From Lepiota brunneoincarnata (lineage: Eukaryota; Basidiomycota; Agaricomycetes; Agaricales; Agaricaceae), in assembly GCA_023014365.1 (NCBI GenBank), contig JAEBUN010000001.1:3472001-3536000 (forward strand): DNA of 64,000 nt. Direction: 5' to 3'. A model generated the notes under the pieces. That model made no database searches. It was not told the DNA's origin and saw only the letters and a list, made by a program, of their open reading frames with translations. This document shows positions 44,120 through 56,357 of the stretch, one piece after another. The position numbers and the translations under genes are program-made. Each line of letters begins with the position of its first letter. Positions within the stretch are counted from its first letter, which is position 1.

Positions 44120-44780
44120 TGTTAGAGTCGGTGTGGATCAGAACCGAAGTGGAGGGTCAGGGTGGTGTCCTTGGTATAAGGTAACCAGGGGGACAGGGCG
44201 AAGTCAGTATGTAGACTTTGGGACTGAGGTGGAGTACATCGGGCAGGGAGTTGGACTTGCAGCCTCAGTGTATGTGCTGTGCCCTCCTGCTGTCCTAGTC
44301 TGTATTTCAGAAGTTGGAGCTGAAGTGGAGCGAGGCAGAAGAGAGGAGAGGATATGGAACAGGGAGCTGGTCTGCTGCTTGATTCGATTATCAGACTGAA
44401 GAGTACAGGCCAAGTACCTATGGTATATATACTACTGGCCTTATGAACTATGACTCATACTGACTACATGCAAAGCAAAGCGGAGACTGATAGAGTTACA
44501 AACAGATTACAAACAGATTACGAATGGAATGGAAACCGGTACAGGTATGGAGACTGATAACGTATATTGACTACAGATGGGAAATGGAGACTGGAACTAG
44601 AGACACCAAGGGTCAGGTGACCATGGCACATGTGGAGGTGGTCATGTGATCAGGGCAGTGGGTTGTGGTCAGAGCAAGTCAGGGCCAAGTCAGAGGGCAG
44701 AGGGTTGTTGTGTGGAGCACATGTGGAATTGAGAAGCTGAAGTTTAAGTGATTAGACTCTGAGTTGGCATGGATATGACA
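44120..44780 (-). repeat. Solo LTR of family C, heavily CpG-decayed
   Basis: 661 bp with perfect target duplications TGTCA (44115-44119 and 44781-44785). Aligned by eye to 12521-13181 it shows many CG to TG or CA changes. The TATATATA box and AGTCTGATAAT remain, still 34 nt apart. It interrupts the Tnp2-like gene. Confidence 0.85.
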
Positions 44781-45957
44781 TGTCACTACTACATAAAGCT
44801 ATGGGCAACCAGCCCAGATGAACAGGATAATCTCACAAACAAGGACTTACCTTGCAGCCATCCACAGTACCATACTCCTTTCCATAGCCATCAGCTATGC
44901 AACCTCCCATTCCACCACTGCCTTCCATGCTGACCAATACCTCCACTTTATGACCACCTATATTGTATCAATCCAGTCAGCTTCGTCCTGACATAAATCT
45001 CCCTCCTATTCATCACAATGCCCTTCACCTGGATCAATTTTTGCATCTTTTTGGCCCCATCTGTGGATGGTGGATGTTTCCCTTCAAGCGACTCATTGGT
45101 ATGCTCCAGAATTTAAATACCAATTTCAAATCAGGTTTGTTCAATATCCCACTGAAGTTATAAATGCTAAATACCTGTATAGGGGAGCTGGAGAAGACAG
45201 TGGTCAAGTCTTTTTGTGTAGCATCCAAGCTGCGAACCCTCTTGCACCACATTAGAGCCAGGGACCCTGAGCTTGTTGATCGAGTCATTGAAATATTCAA
45301 TTCCTGCTTTCCCTCCAGTGAACTTGGGACTCTCACAAATGATGCCAGGTTGCTCTCCTGTATGACATGTACAATCAGGTGATGGAAAAGCAGCTCAGAT
45401 GGATAAGAAGATTCATACCTATCTTCAACTCTTCAGGCCAATCAATACCTGCCAAATCATTGAATACTCTTGATGTGTTGCAAATGGGAAGGAATTTGGT
45501 GTATTTTCTGTGACAAGCAGAAACAGTCGTATTTTCTATTGTACTTGGACTGACCAAAAGCTGAAACCAGCACTAATACTGCTCTATCTTCACTTTTGCA
45601 GGAATGGAGCCTGGTCAGTTTTATCTCGTCATCCATTGTTACCAACAAGCACAAAATCACCCTATCCTTGACAAATATCCACAGTTTGGTGCTGCCTTCT
45701 GGCCGAAAGGAACCGAGAATGAACCTGAAATTCTCTTGAGCTCAAATGTTACAATACATGGTGCCTTTGCTTGTCCGTGGGACCATGATACTTCAATCAT
45801 GAAACCTGTAATGGAGGTCAGTGACTCTGCTGATGTTCTAACCAGCCCCTTTGCTCATGATTCAAATAGGAAATATGGCATTCTTGACTGCCCTCCAGTT
45901 GAGCTATATCAGGCCTGCCTACATCACCCATCCCCTGTAGCATGTTGGTTCAGTTAG
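44781..45957 (+). pseudogene. Tnp2-like transposase, C-terminal segment
   Basis: It resumes after the solo LTR. Blocks HHNALHLDQFLHLFGPICGW, WMFPFKRLIGMLQNLNTN, GELEKTVVKSFC and HPILDKYPQFGAAFWP are the usual C-terminal signatures of fungal Tnp2-like proteins. They lie in different frames, so the gene carries frameshifts. The last readable frame stops at 45955-45957. Confidence 0.6.
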
Positions 45958-48019
45958 TGAATAAGTGTGTAGCAACATGTGTGCTCCTTACCATTGTTTC
46001 CTCTGTTCCCAATACCTGATACCTCCTAGGGGGCAATGTCCACTCTTAGCACACTTTCTCAGTTGTTTCTCTTAGCTACTATATTGACTCTCCTCCACAA
46101 TGTATTGTTGGCATGTCCAGATAATTTTATGTGACTCATAGTATAAAAATGGGTGTCCAACACCCTGATATCCTAGTTCGGTAGTCAATCCCCCATACAC
46201 ACACATGCTCTCTCCCTTTCTATCACTTATTTTCACTGTCTTTTCTGATTCCCTCATGATCTATGTTCTCTTTCCCCCCCTCTCAACCACCTACAATAGA
46301 TCAGAGCCCATGCAATTGATTCACCAATTACACTTGCAATTTCATTTTCTTCTTATTTTGTTGATAATACAACCCATCATTCCTCAACCAGAGTCCGCTG
46401 TAAGAGGCTTCAAGGACCCTCCAAAGTCACATGCCAGGGTCCCACCAACAAGCTTTAAAGCAACAGCCCAGAAAGGAGCAATGCTAATGAGGAACATGCA
46501 GTTCTTGGAGGTGAAGATGATGTAGGAAGATCCAGGTTGCTCTTCTGTATGGAAGTGTCATAGATGGGGTCATACTGTTTCTCATTTGAGCTAGAAATTC
46601 GATGAGGACAAGGAAAACAGGATGGAAAGAGAGAACCCAATACTCCATGGACCTAAGCCCCTAGACCGTTTCAGCTGGTCTGACTAATTGTCTGCCACTT
46701 TCGTTGCTAATGACAAACTTGTTTTACACTCTCCAAGTCCACAGACTGGCTGCTGCCCACCAACTCTCAAGTGCTTGAAGGTACAGTTGTAGCACTACAA
46801 CAGGGCAATAGAATAAGTATCTACACACCTAGCAGGGCTTTCTATTCCCCTGGGGCCCAAGTTATTGCCCCCAACATTCACCCTTGACAGTAGTTCCTCC
46901 ACTAAGTCGGCACTGAACAAGGTGAAAATGGTATCGACATCATGATTAAATGAAGAGCAATTAGGAAGAGATATTGAGGACAGATAGGTAGCAAGCAGCC
47001 TCAAAAGATTAGATATTTCTGAATAGCAGGTGGAGAGTTGAGAATTGCAGAGACAAGGTTTGGCCATATCAGTTGTGAGTGTTCCTACTACCCCACTGCT
47101 GGAAGCACTCTACCCTGGACTCAGTCAATGCAATGCTTACTACTTTCACCATCACCTACTCACCAGTAACACTTAAACTAACTCCCAAAGATTCTACAAA
47201 AGCATACAACAGTTCTCATTTAGAATACCAGGGCCAGTGATGTCCCCGACAACCCACAATACTACAGCTTGAGCTTTGTAGACAATTGCTTGCTGTCCTC
47301 ACCCTTGCTACACCTAGCTACAAACATTGGTTTGGATAAATACCTTAGCTGGCCACTGACTTATAAATCCATCCATATGACTTTCCAATGAGGCCCACTC
47401 CTGTGCCCACTCATGGGCCACTCAATCTGTACACTCTACCAATTCTGAATCATTGACATAATCTGTAGATTGGGCATATTATTGAATAGAACCTGATTAG
47501 TGTATAACATCTATTATAGGTACAGAGACAATAAACTAATTCTATCTCAGTCATTGCAACAGATTCTAGATCTTTTAAGTTGATCTGTGTCATAAACAGA
47601 TCCTTTTATTGTGTCAGACTTGGTTCTAAAACATGTGATGGGTACTGAGTGTACAAACAAATCTGATTCTTATAACTATTCTTTTGTGCCCCCAATTCAT
47701 AGGACCAATTCTGGCAGGTCTCAGGTGTAAGTCTTGGGACCCATGGTGATGACACTTGTTTGTCACTACCAGAGTTAAAGATAACATTTTTGTACCCCTC
47801 TGGTACTGGTGTTTTCTTATGTGGACATTTGCTAAAACATGGGGTTGGGCATTGGGAACATGGGGACAGAATGGTATAACATGAAAGAGGCAATATACAA
47901 GAAGTTAGGTGTGGAAATTCCTGGCTGGTCAAAGCAGTCAGACTTTGTTAAGAAAATGGAGTTGGAGGAGGTAGATGGAATGCTTGTAGATGATTAAGAC
48001 TTAGAATATATCTATATGT
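45958..48019. other. Intergenic stretch without recognised genes
   Basis: Only short frames (46205-46525 plus, 46795-47067 minus, 47606-47932 minus) with no recognisable motif. The missing 3' end of the Tnp2/CACTA-like transposon may lie here, but no CACTA-type terminus was found. The last 25 bp (AGAATATATCTATATGT) belong to the repeat family that resumes at 55302. Confidence 0.35.
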
Positions 48020-48560
48020 TGTATGAAGGATTGCAAGTTTGAGAGGGGAGGAGAGTGTTGTTGAGTTGGACTAGGGGAGGAAAAGAGAATGCAATGAGTT
48101 TTCGAGATAGAGGGTATAATTTTTCACTGGAGGACAAATCCCCCAAGTTCCTACATTAAATACTGTAGAGAGAATAATACTATGTTATTTGTCAGCTATT
48201 GGAGAAGACAATGAGTGCACAAAAAGGAGTGAAACTGTATAACTACAAGAGACTGTACAGGTGAAACAGTAATATAACAGAGGCAGATTTTCGTGAAACA
48301 GGAACAGAGAGAAAAACTTACAAGTACGCTACAAAGGAATAGGAAGCTAGAAAGAAGAAAAGGGAATGGCTGTATGAAAGGTGTAGAAAAACTTGGGGAA
48401 TGAAGAAAATTTATATATATTTCAACAGGAAGGGACTTATCTGAAGACCAAGGGTATGTGTAGTCCAGGATCACCATTCCATTCCATTGTTTGTCATCTG
48501 AGTCTAACATTTGTCATCTTTGGTACCATTTCCATGTGTAGCCAGGAGGCTACTCCCACA
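48020..48560 (-). repeat. Element D 3' LTR
   Basis: 541 bp, related to 54758-55301 with numerous transitions and small indels. Confidence 0.8.
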
Positions 48561-48576
48561 TCTCCCCCTTTCTTTC
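48561..48576 (-). other. Element D polypurine tract
   Basis: On the minus strand GAAAGAAAGGGGGAGA directly precedes the 3' LTR. Confidence 0.65.
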
Positions 48577-48730
48577 AGATTGCAACTGTCCTCAGTTGCC
48601 CTCACCATCATCTTCCACCACCTCCAAATCTTCCAGATCCACAAATTACATAACTTCCAAACAATTGCAAGACTGAGGGTGATAGGAGATGAGATGGAAG
48701 GCAGCAAATTTGAGGTGAGAGACTGTGCCA

Positions 48731-51700
48731 TTAACCTTGGCAAGTGTATATATAGGCTCCACTATGCAACTGCTTGACTACCACCATAGGACTGAAATAA
48801 CAAGGCTTGCACTTGCAGCTGAGTTCTGGTTCGATGTGTTTGTTTAAGACCAATATGAGCATCCCTGGTTCAAACTTGAGGTTGTGAATTTGGCCTTGAT
48901 TCCTCTTAGCAAAATCACCTGTAGACTGATAATGTGTTGCCAAGACCTTGTCTTCCATATCCTTGAAGTCATTATCGCATTTTTCAAGGGCCTGGGCATG
49001 AATAGCTAGGAGCTCAGAGTTGGAGAGTCAATTAGTGACAGGGGGGGATAGGATGGTTGCCTCAGTGATGTCGAATGGGAGCAACTAGCTCGATTCCATA
49101 GGCAGTGTAGTAAGGTGTCGTGCTGGTAGCTTTTCTTGTGGTAACTTGGTCAGCCCAGAAAATATATGTGGCATGCTTGTACCATTTGTGTGCATCACTG
49201 TTGCAGGCTTTGATGAGGGCATCTTGAATAGTCCTGTGCATTGTCTCTACTACTCTGTTGGATTGAGAATCGTAAGCTGAGATACAAATGTGGCAGATAT
49301 GATACTTATCAGCTAACCAGTCCAATGCAGCTACAAACGCTGTCCCATTATCTGTAACGATCTTGTCTAAGCCTCCCCATTGACACAAGATTTCTTTGAA
49401 TATGAAGGCCCCAAGCATTTGGCCATTTTCCTTCTTGAGTGCTTGCCATTCCAGCCAACCTGTGAGGCTACAACAGGCTTGTACAATGTACTTGAAGCCA
49501 TGGGAGGGTGGCATGTGCATGGTATCAATGTATGCCTTCCGAAAAAGTGTTGCTGGGTGCTGGATCATAGGAGGAATTATGACATGTTGAGTTGAGTGGA
49601 TCTGGCATTGATGACATGTTTTGAGGTGCCAGTGTAAGTCTTGGCCAAGAGTTGGCCACCAGAAATGATCTGATAAGGTATGTTGTGTTGCAAAAAATCC
49701 CTTGTGACCTAACTGATCATGTGCCGCTTTCAACAAACCAACCCTTGTATCCATTCCCATCACCACCTGTTGATGCCACCCACTGTGTTCCTTCCTCCAC
49801 AGCTTGTCCCCTCTAATGAAAAACCTGCCAGTATGACAGAGAAATGTTACTTTGGCCTTATCAGTGAGTCCTTGTGGCATTCTCATTGTCTCCAGAAATT
49901 TTCTGACTGCTCCTAGTTTCTTGTCTGTTTCTCCTGCATGTCTATCATACTGTGCTCAAAAATCCACTACTTTATCACTGATTTCTAGCCTGCCCTCCCT
50001 TTTTCTTTCTGAGATGACATCCTTGTCATTCCCCTAACCCACTGTCATTGCCCAAGCCAAACCAATACCCCTGGCTGATCCTGCCACCCAAACCCCATAC
50101 TCAATCACTTCATCAACCCAGTCCTCAGCTTCATCTACACCTTCCCCTGCCTCTTCGCCATTCCCTTCTGCTGCCTGGCATCTTGATAATCCATCTGGAC
50201 CCTTGTGTTTCACCCCCAGAACATGTACCAAGTCAAAATCAAACATCAAGATGCCTGAGATCCAACAATTCATGGCCACGTTCAGGTGGATGTCAGGTTT
50301 GTTCACCATACCCTTGATGTATTGTGCATCAACCTCAACCACTATTTTTTTTGCCCCAATTATCCAGAGTTTTGTTGTATTGAGTGCTTGAAAGAAACCA
50401 TATAATTTGAGCTTGGCCTGTGAATATTGCAAAATCTGTTTGCTCCATGCAATTGATCCAAAACATGCTGGCCATCATTGTTCCTCCTCATCTAGCTGCA
50501 CTAAAATGAACCTGACTGCAATCACCAAGGTATCCACTGACAGAATAATTGGAAAGGGGAGTGTATGATCGATCAGCTGAATTGTCTTGCATGTTGCAAC
50601 ATGTTTCTTCACCTCCTCCATCACCACCCTCTGTTCATCCTCCCATTGGAAGGCCTCCTTTGTCACTCTTGTTAGCTTTGTTAATGGATTGCACACCTCT
50701 ACAAAACCCTTGATCCAGTTCCTCACTGTACCTGCCATCCCCAGGGATCCTTGAACTTCTGACACATTCTGACATTCAGGCCACTTCAAAACCTTGTCCA
50801 CTGTTGTCCCATCAGGCTCCTGACCCTCGTATGTGCATCACCATCCCACTACAATGATCTCTGGCTGACATAATTGAAGTTTCTTGGCTGATATGATTGT
50901 GCCTGCATGTTTGAGCCAATGAAGAAACTGATTCAGGTCATTGGCATGCTCCCATATAAAATGCTAAATGCCTGGGTTGTCCAGAATGGTCTCGTATGTA
51001 CCATCAGGCTTCTCATACCATGATTTGGGTCCTAACAACATGATGTCATCTAGGAAGTTCAGTGCATGATCAGTTTCATTTTGCAGGATAAAGGCCACAT
51101 TGTTATGGAAAATTCCTACTGAGCCCATCCAGCTCTGAGGAAGTACTGTGAGATGCATTGTGCCAAGCAGTGTATCAAATGTTGTGTAATTGTGAGACCC
51201 CTCTGCCAAGGTATGGTGATCATAGCCAACAAAAAGGTCCAATCCTGAGTATATCACATGTGCTGAGCACTGTTCCACATACAGATAGACAAGGGGGGGG
51301 GGGTTCTTGTGAATCACAAATTGTGACTGCATTGAGGGGAGTAAGGTTATGAATGATACATATATTTCTGTCTTTCTTGGCAACCATAAACCACTGATGT
51401 CAATAGGAGCTGTAAGGTGGTTCATATACCCCTGATTTGACCTTCTGTTTGATGAGGTTGATGACCTTCTTGCAAATGCCAGGTGGGATCAGCAGAGTCC
51501 TCCAGGTCCATGGTATATGTTTGATAACCGGAATTTTGATTGGTGAGAAGTAGTCATCCCAGAAACATCCCTTCTCCAATTCATCCCATGCTAACCCCAT
51601 CTCATTCTTCATTAATACCTCTGCAACCAACTTCTGTTCTTCTGGCTACAAGAATGCATTTGAGAATAGTCCAAGTGCATCCATATGTTCCTGAGTCAAC

Positions 51701-52911
51701 CATACACCTGGCAAAAATGATGGAGGGAAGGGTGATAAACCAGGTAGGAACCTCAAAGGATCTTCAGGGAAATGGCACAGAATTCTGACATCACTTGGCA
51801 TTGTTCTAGGGACTGGTTGCACCTTGTCAGCTACCTTCTTGTAGGCCAGACACCTTGACTCCCTATTGTAGGAAAAGGATGACCCCAGGATTGCCTCCAT
51901 AAGTGAATCCATGCCCACCTTGACTTCTACTCTGCAATTCACCACTTCACTCCCTAGTACCATCAGGCCCTTTTTCTCCTTTCCCCCAACTTGTTCTCTT
52001 GTTGGCACTACTACCTTCCATTCTCCTCCTACCAGATCTGTCACCACTACATCCACCCCTCCATTCTCTCATTCCACTTTTCCTAACCTCATGCTCTTTT
52101 GCCAGGGCCTCCCTAACAACAGTTGATAGGGTGCTGTTTGGGGCACAACGAATGCATGTGCAAACATTTGGATCCCCCCTACCCCAATCTCCAACCACTC
52201 AGCACATCCTCCTAGGTCTTCCTTTGCCCCACTTGCTACCTGCATTGTCATTTGTCATCCAGGATTGACTCCAACTCCCAGCTCTTCCCACAGGTCCCTT
52301 CATACCACCACAATTTCTGACCCTTCATCTAACAACCCCACTTCCTTCACCTTTCCCATAACAACTACATCCGCTTCCCAAAGTGGTGTCAAGAATTCAA
52401 GTGGGATACCTGGTATATTGGTTATTGTGGCCCCAATGGCTGCTTTCTGAGTACATGTGTTTTCCACCATGACTTTTTGGAGATCCCCACTGAGTGACAA
52501 TAAGTCCCAAATCATAACTTCTGGGACCTTGGTTTCCAGAATTCGGTCAAAAACCTGTTGTGCAGCTTGAGGATTGGCAAGCTTTGACTCAAATTGATAT
52601 GCTGGTTGGTGAACCACTGTTGAATCCCCTCCCTTTCCTTCACTAACTTTCTTGCTTTCCTTAGCCTGCTCCTCCCCTTTCTCCATTGATCCCCCACTCA
52701 ACCCCTTCCTCTCCTGAGCTTGTGTGGTTGCAAACCCATCTGCTTCTCCTCTTCCTACTAACCTCCCTAACTCTGCTACAGCTCCCCACACAAAACCTTT
52801 GACTTCTGTAGTAGCCACAAATGAACTGAGGGCAGCAGGTGCTGAAGCCATCTGAACAGGTATGGGCACAGGTAGAATGTGTGGTGGCACATCATGCAAG
52901 CTGAGCTTCAT
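48731..52911 (-). pseudogene. Element D protease to integrase region
   Basis: 52911-52300 reads a linker and the start of the protease (LLDEGSEIVVV, where the active-site triad is DEG rather than DSG or DTG), followed by YQLLLGRPWQ. RT pieces 51630-50475 include YDHHTLAEGSHNYTTFDT, LTVLPQSWMGSV and NFLDDIMLLG (FLDD at the catalytic box), then RNase H-like pieces. 50432-50034 reads VHVLGVKHKGPDGLSRC, the RNase H tether. Integrase 49886-49062 is open: HDQLGHKGFFATQHTL...CHQCQ, D (AYIDTMHMPP), D (IVTDNGTAF) and E (RVVETMHR). 48958-48731 carries FEPGMLILVLNKHIE, the usual C-terminal GPF-like end. Multiple stops and frame changes. Confidence 0.7.
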
Positions 52912-54533
52912 GTCAATTGCCCCCTTGAGGCCTCCAGGGTGACAATGATCTATCTAGGTTCCATCTGCATGAGCATAGAAGCCATTCAGGAGTGTAATAA
53001 CCTGTCCCATGTGTATGTATTCTGCTGCTATGGGGCATGTTCTAATGTGGCAGTCAGGCTTCATACAGAAATTGTTATCAGAAGTCTTATCAGAAGGACA
53101 GTTACTTTTAGTTTACATTCCCATGTCACTATGAAACCATCAGTAGTGTACATCAGAAGGACTATTCTTAGTATACATCTCATGTTTTCTTATCTCTGAC
53201 TCATAGTTACTCTGGTCCGAACTATTATAGTAGGAGTACAGCCACACTTAGAAGTATATAAGGATACAGTACAATACCTTGTATCCTTATCTTAGTGTTA
53301 TACAGTTCTTGCCTCCTATACCTCTTTGCCCTTAAAACCAGCTGGACTATAGTGCTCTGTCATCTCTAAGTCATGCCTAGTAGGACAGGACCAAGTCTGT
53401 ATAGACATCCTGCCACGAACGCTGTGCTACTCAAGAGCGAACCCCTAACCCGGGTAACAGAAATGACATTGATTGTCCATTGGAGGGTTGGATGCAAAGG
53501 TGTGATGGGATGGATGGGATGTCATAATGGGCTGTGTCAGGCCACCTATTGCTGGTGCTTGGGTAGTGGATGTAGTCCATCATGTTGGTGGTGGGATCCT
53601 TTCAGCTAATGCTGGAGCTGCCAAGACTAGTCATGCATACATTGATGCATAGTCTATGTCTGCCATATCTAAGCTATAGAGTTTCTTTGTCAATTCTTCC
53701 ACCTCACTTTTTGCATCCTTCCTCTCCTCAAACTGTACTTTCTTTGTCCTCACCTCCCTTTTTCCTGATCCCCCTTTCTTTTTCTGCCCATCTTCCTCAT
53801 CACTTGAGTCTTTCCTTCCTTGATCCTTCCTCCCTCTCCTTCTCTGCCTTGCTAATTTTTCTAAAATAGGATCATCATCATCATCATCCATGGCCTCCCT
53901 CAAAAGCACAAAGTGTCCTGCCTCCATCGTTTTTTCAATAGTTGGGACCTGAGATCAATCAAATGTATGGTCTTTTGTTTCTAGGTGGTTTTGGATAGCC
54001 TTGCAAGCTTTTGTAGGTAGTCCTTTCCAAAAATAATGGTCTTGATCATCTTTATTGATTTTCTTGTTATCCATCAGATATGAGGCAACTGGCCAAAACT
54101 CCCAATAGTAAGTATTGAGATTATCTTCATCATCAACATCTCCATTGGCTGCCCTGGTGATTATTTTGACAAGTTGATTGACTGTAAACTTCTCACCAAG
54201 TTGGGACTTGGAGTATGAATTGAGTATCTTGTTCTTCAGCTTGTCAAAGTCATTTTCATACCCCTCCAAGCTCTTCCAGAATTGTTTTGTCTTTGCATCT
54301 GTATACCTCACCACCACCTTTGCCTTCTCCCTTGTGTCCAACCCACATGCTATTGCATGCTCCTCAAACTCCTCCAGGAAATCCTTCAGCTCCTCTGGGT
54401 ATTTCGGATCAAAGTCAGGAGCATGAGAGCTACCAGGTGCTGGCATCCCTGCAATCCCCTTGGTTGTAGTGTTGGTTGCCATTGTGCTTGTAAGTGATCT
54501 TGATATGACTGGCAAGCTGTATTGACTGAACAA
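52912..54533 (-). pseudogene. Element D gag, split inside its zinc knuckle by a solo LTR
   Basis: The capsid-like frame 54533-53955 contains FDPKYPEELKDFLEEFEEHA, VVRYTDAKTKQFWKSLEGYE and TYYWEFWPVASYL. 53927-53631 is an acidic/basic linker (DDDDDDPILEKLARQRRRG). Downstream the knuckle reads CHFCMKPDCHIRTC when the solo LTR and one copy of its GAAAT duplication are discounted. The His of CX2CX4HX4C has become Cys. Frame changes separate the parts. Confidence 0.6.
53073..53459 (+). repeat. Solo LTR of family A inside element D gag
   Basis: 387 bp, TGTTATCAG...CCGGGTAACA, perfect target duplications GAAAT (53068-53072 and 53460-53464). TATATAAG and ATCTTAGTGTT are conserved at the same 34-nt spacing as in element A. 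Confidence 0.85.
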
Positions 54534-54740
54534 TGTCCTTCGCGAATTCCCTCATAATGTTTCTTCAATCTCTGTGGTTATGCCTTGGTCTTTCTTCCTT
54601 TTGCTGGCCTTGGGATCTTTGATGGTTGTGAGAGGGTTCTTTGATAGGTACATGCTCAGGTTGTGAGCTCATTTGCCATGATGTTGGATAAGGGAATAGG
54701 GGCAAGAGTCTAGGTATCAAGGACAACTAACACCTCCCCT

Positions 54741-54754
54741 TGCAGTGGGCTCCA
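54741..54754 (-). other. Element D primer-binding site, tRNA type
   Basis: On the minus strand TGGAGCCCACTGCA begins 3 nt after the LTR. The leading TGG would pair with a tRNA CCA end. The tRNA was not identified. No complement to the element's own LTR start was found. Confidence 0.4.
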
Positions 54755-54757
54755 CTT

Positions 54758-55301
54758 TGTATGAAAGATTGTGAGTTTGAGAGGGGAGGAGAGTGTCATT
54801 GAGTTGGACTAGGGGAGAAAAAGAGAATGTGATGAGCTTTGAGATAGAGGGTATAATTTTTCACTGGAGGATGAATCCCCCAAGTTTCTACATTAAATAC
54901 TGTAGAGAAAATAATACTACATTATTTGTTGGCTATTAGAGAAGACAACAAGTGCACAAAAAGGAGTGAAACTGTATAACTACAAGAGACCATACAGGTG
55001 AAACAGTAATGTAATGGAGGCAGATTTTCATGAAACAGGAACAGAGAGAAAAACTTACAAGTATGCTACAAAGGAATAGGAAGCTAGAAAGAAGAAAAGG
55101 GAATAGCTGTATGAAAGGTGTAGAAAAACTTAATTAAGGAATGAAGAAAATTTATATATATTTCAACAGGAGGGGACTTATCTGAAGACCAAGGGTATGT
55201 GTAGTCCAGGGTCACCGTTCCATTCTGTTGTTTGTCATTTGAGTCCAATGTTCATCATCTCTGGTACTGTTTCCACACATAGCCAGGAGGCTACTCCCAC
55301 A
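54758..55301 (-). repeat. Element D 5' LTR
   Basis: 544 bp. A TATATATAAA box is present on the minus strand near 55160. Confidence 0.8.
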
Positions 55302-56070
55302 ATGTGCATGTGTGAAGTCATCTAGCTAGAATAGTCAAGAAAGGTCAGTGGCAGCTCAACCAGGTGAATGGTGGCTGGAGCACTCAGGTCTTGACTGTTC
55401 ATCTTCAGTCAAGCAGTCAGATGACTTCACATGCACATATAGATTATCTATATTCTACTAGTCCAATGACTTGAATCTCTTGAGTGTTCCAGCCACTGTT
55501 CACCCAGTTGAGCCACCGCTGACCTTTCTTGACTATTCTAGCTAGATGACTTCACACATGCACATATAGATATATTCTACTAGTCTAATGACTTGAATCT
55601 CTTGAGTGTTCCAGCCACTGTTCACCCAGTTGAGCCACCGCTGACCTTTCTTGACTATTCTAGCTAGATGACTTCACACATGCACATATAGATATATTCT
55701 ACTAGTCTAATGACTTGAATCTCTTGAGTGTTCCAGCCACCGTTCACCTGGTTGAGCCACCACTGACCTTTCTTGACTATTCAGCTGTCATTCAGTCAGT
55801 CAAGTAGCTAGATGACTTCACACACATATAGATATATCCTACTAGTCTAATGACTTGAATCTCTTGAGTGTTCCAGCCACTGTTCACCCAGTTGAGCCGC
55901 CACTGATCTTTTGTGACTATTCAGCTGCTGTTCAGTTGGTCAGGCAGCTGGATGGCTTGGATTTCTTGGCTGTTCTAGCTGCCATTCACTAAGCTGAGCC
56001 ACCACTTATCTTTCTTGACTATTTCAGCTGTTGTTCAGCCATTTAAACCACTGCATGACTTCACACATGG
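55302..56070. repeat. Minisatellite family, inverted then direct copies
   Basis: A unit of about 122 bp (from ACTTCACACATGCACATATA) occurs as near-exact direct copies at 55549 and 55671. Degenerate copies lie at 55427 and 55815 (period 144 with a 22-bp extension). 55302-55395 is an inverted copy. Related inverted and direct copies lie at 60905-61280. No reading frame was recognised. Confidence 0.75.
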
Positions 56071-56357
56071 ATTTCAAATAGAACAAGACTCAAGAATATG
56101 ATTATTTAACATTAGTTTGTACATATTCTACTTGTCTGGCCTCCCATCCTCATCATCATTGTCATTGTCATTGTCATTGTCATCCTCTTCCTCCTCCTCC
56201 TCCTCCTCCACATCCTCATTGTCTGTGAATCCCACATCTAGGATTGCATTCCCTGTCCTTGCCCACTTTTCAGAGGCTATCCTTCTGTCCTCTGCTTTCT
56301 CCAACATTTCTATCCATCTCTTCCTGTCTTCCTCCTGCCACTTCTTTACCCATCCTG

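Larger units (their letters stand above)
11903..45957 (+). mobile_element. Tnp2/CACTA-like (CMC) transposase gene exploded by nested insertions
   Basis: Five plus-strand segments join into one Tnp2-type transposase. They are 11903-11912 (ATG GGG...), 23028-23268 (a Cys-rich N-terminus, CHCNCCNGKAIS), about 39640-40384, 42702-44119 and 44781-45957. The breaks fall at element boundaries with target duplications: KH element GAAAG/GAGAG, Tc1 TA, solo LTR TGTCA. Reading resumes in frame after the Tc1 (DGTSI then RVPIRPYAM) and after the KH element. Conserved blocks are CPSCHSLYLP, SRPRIEAAI, DGFNPLHNKA, GHSATHFCSLC, DAMHNLFLGL-like (GMHNLFLGLIRHHF), CGWWMFPFKR and LDKYPQFGA. In this superfamily the protein cuts and pastes elements with CACTA ends. 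I could not find the terminal repeats. In-frame stops and frame changes show the gene is dead. Confidence 0.75.
48020..55301 (-). mobile_element. Ty3/gypsy element D, old and decayed, different lineage
   Basis: LTRs 48020-48560 and 54758-55301 (TGTATGAARG...CTCCCACA) with ATGT on both outer sides (a 4-bp duplication). Minus-strand order is LTR, TGG-type primer site, gag, protease, RT, RNase H, integrase, C-terminal domain, polypurine tract, LTR. The LTRs differ at many positions. The integrase and RT differ clearly from A, B and C, and no chromodomain was seen. A solo A-family LTR interrupts it. Confidence 0.8.

Noticed and set aside
11300..48019. CACTA-type terminal inverted repeats for the Tnp2-like transposon
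   Set aside because: No convincing CACTA...TAGTG pair was found by eye. The element ends may be lost or outside my recognition.
55427..56060. Regularly repeated units that might suggest a CRISPR array
   Set aside because: The period is 122-144 bp and whole units are similar. There is no short repeat/unique spacer alternation, and the genome is eukaryotic.
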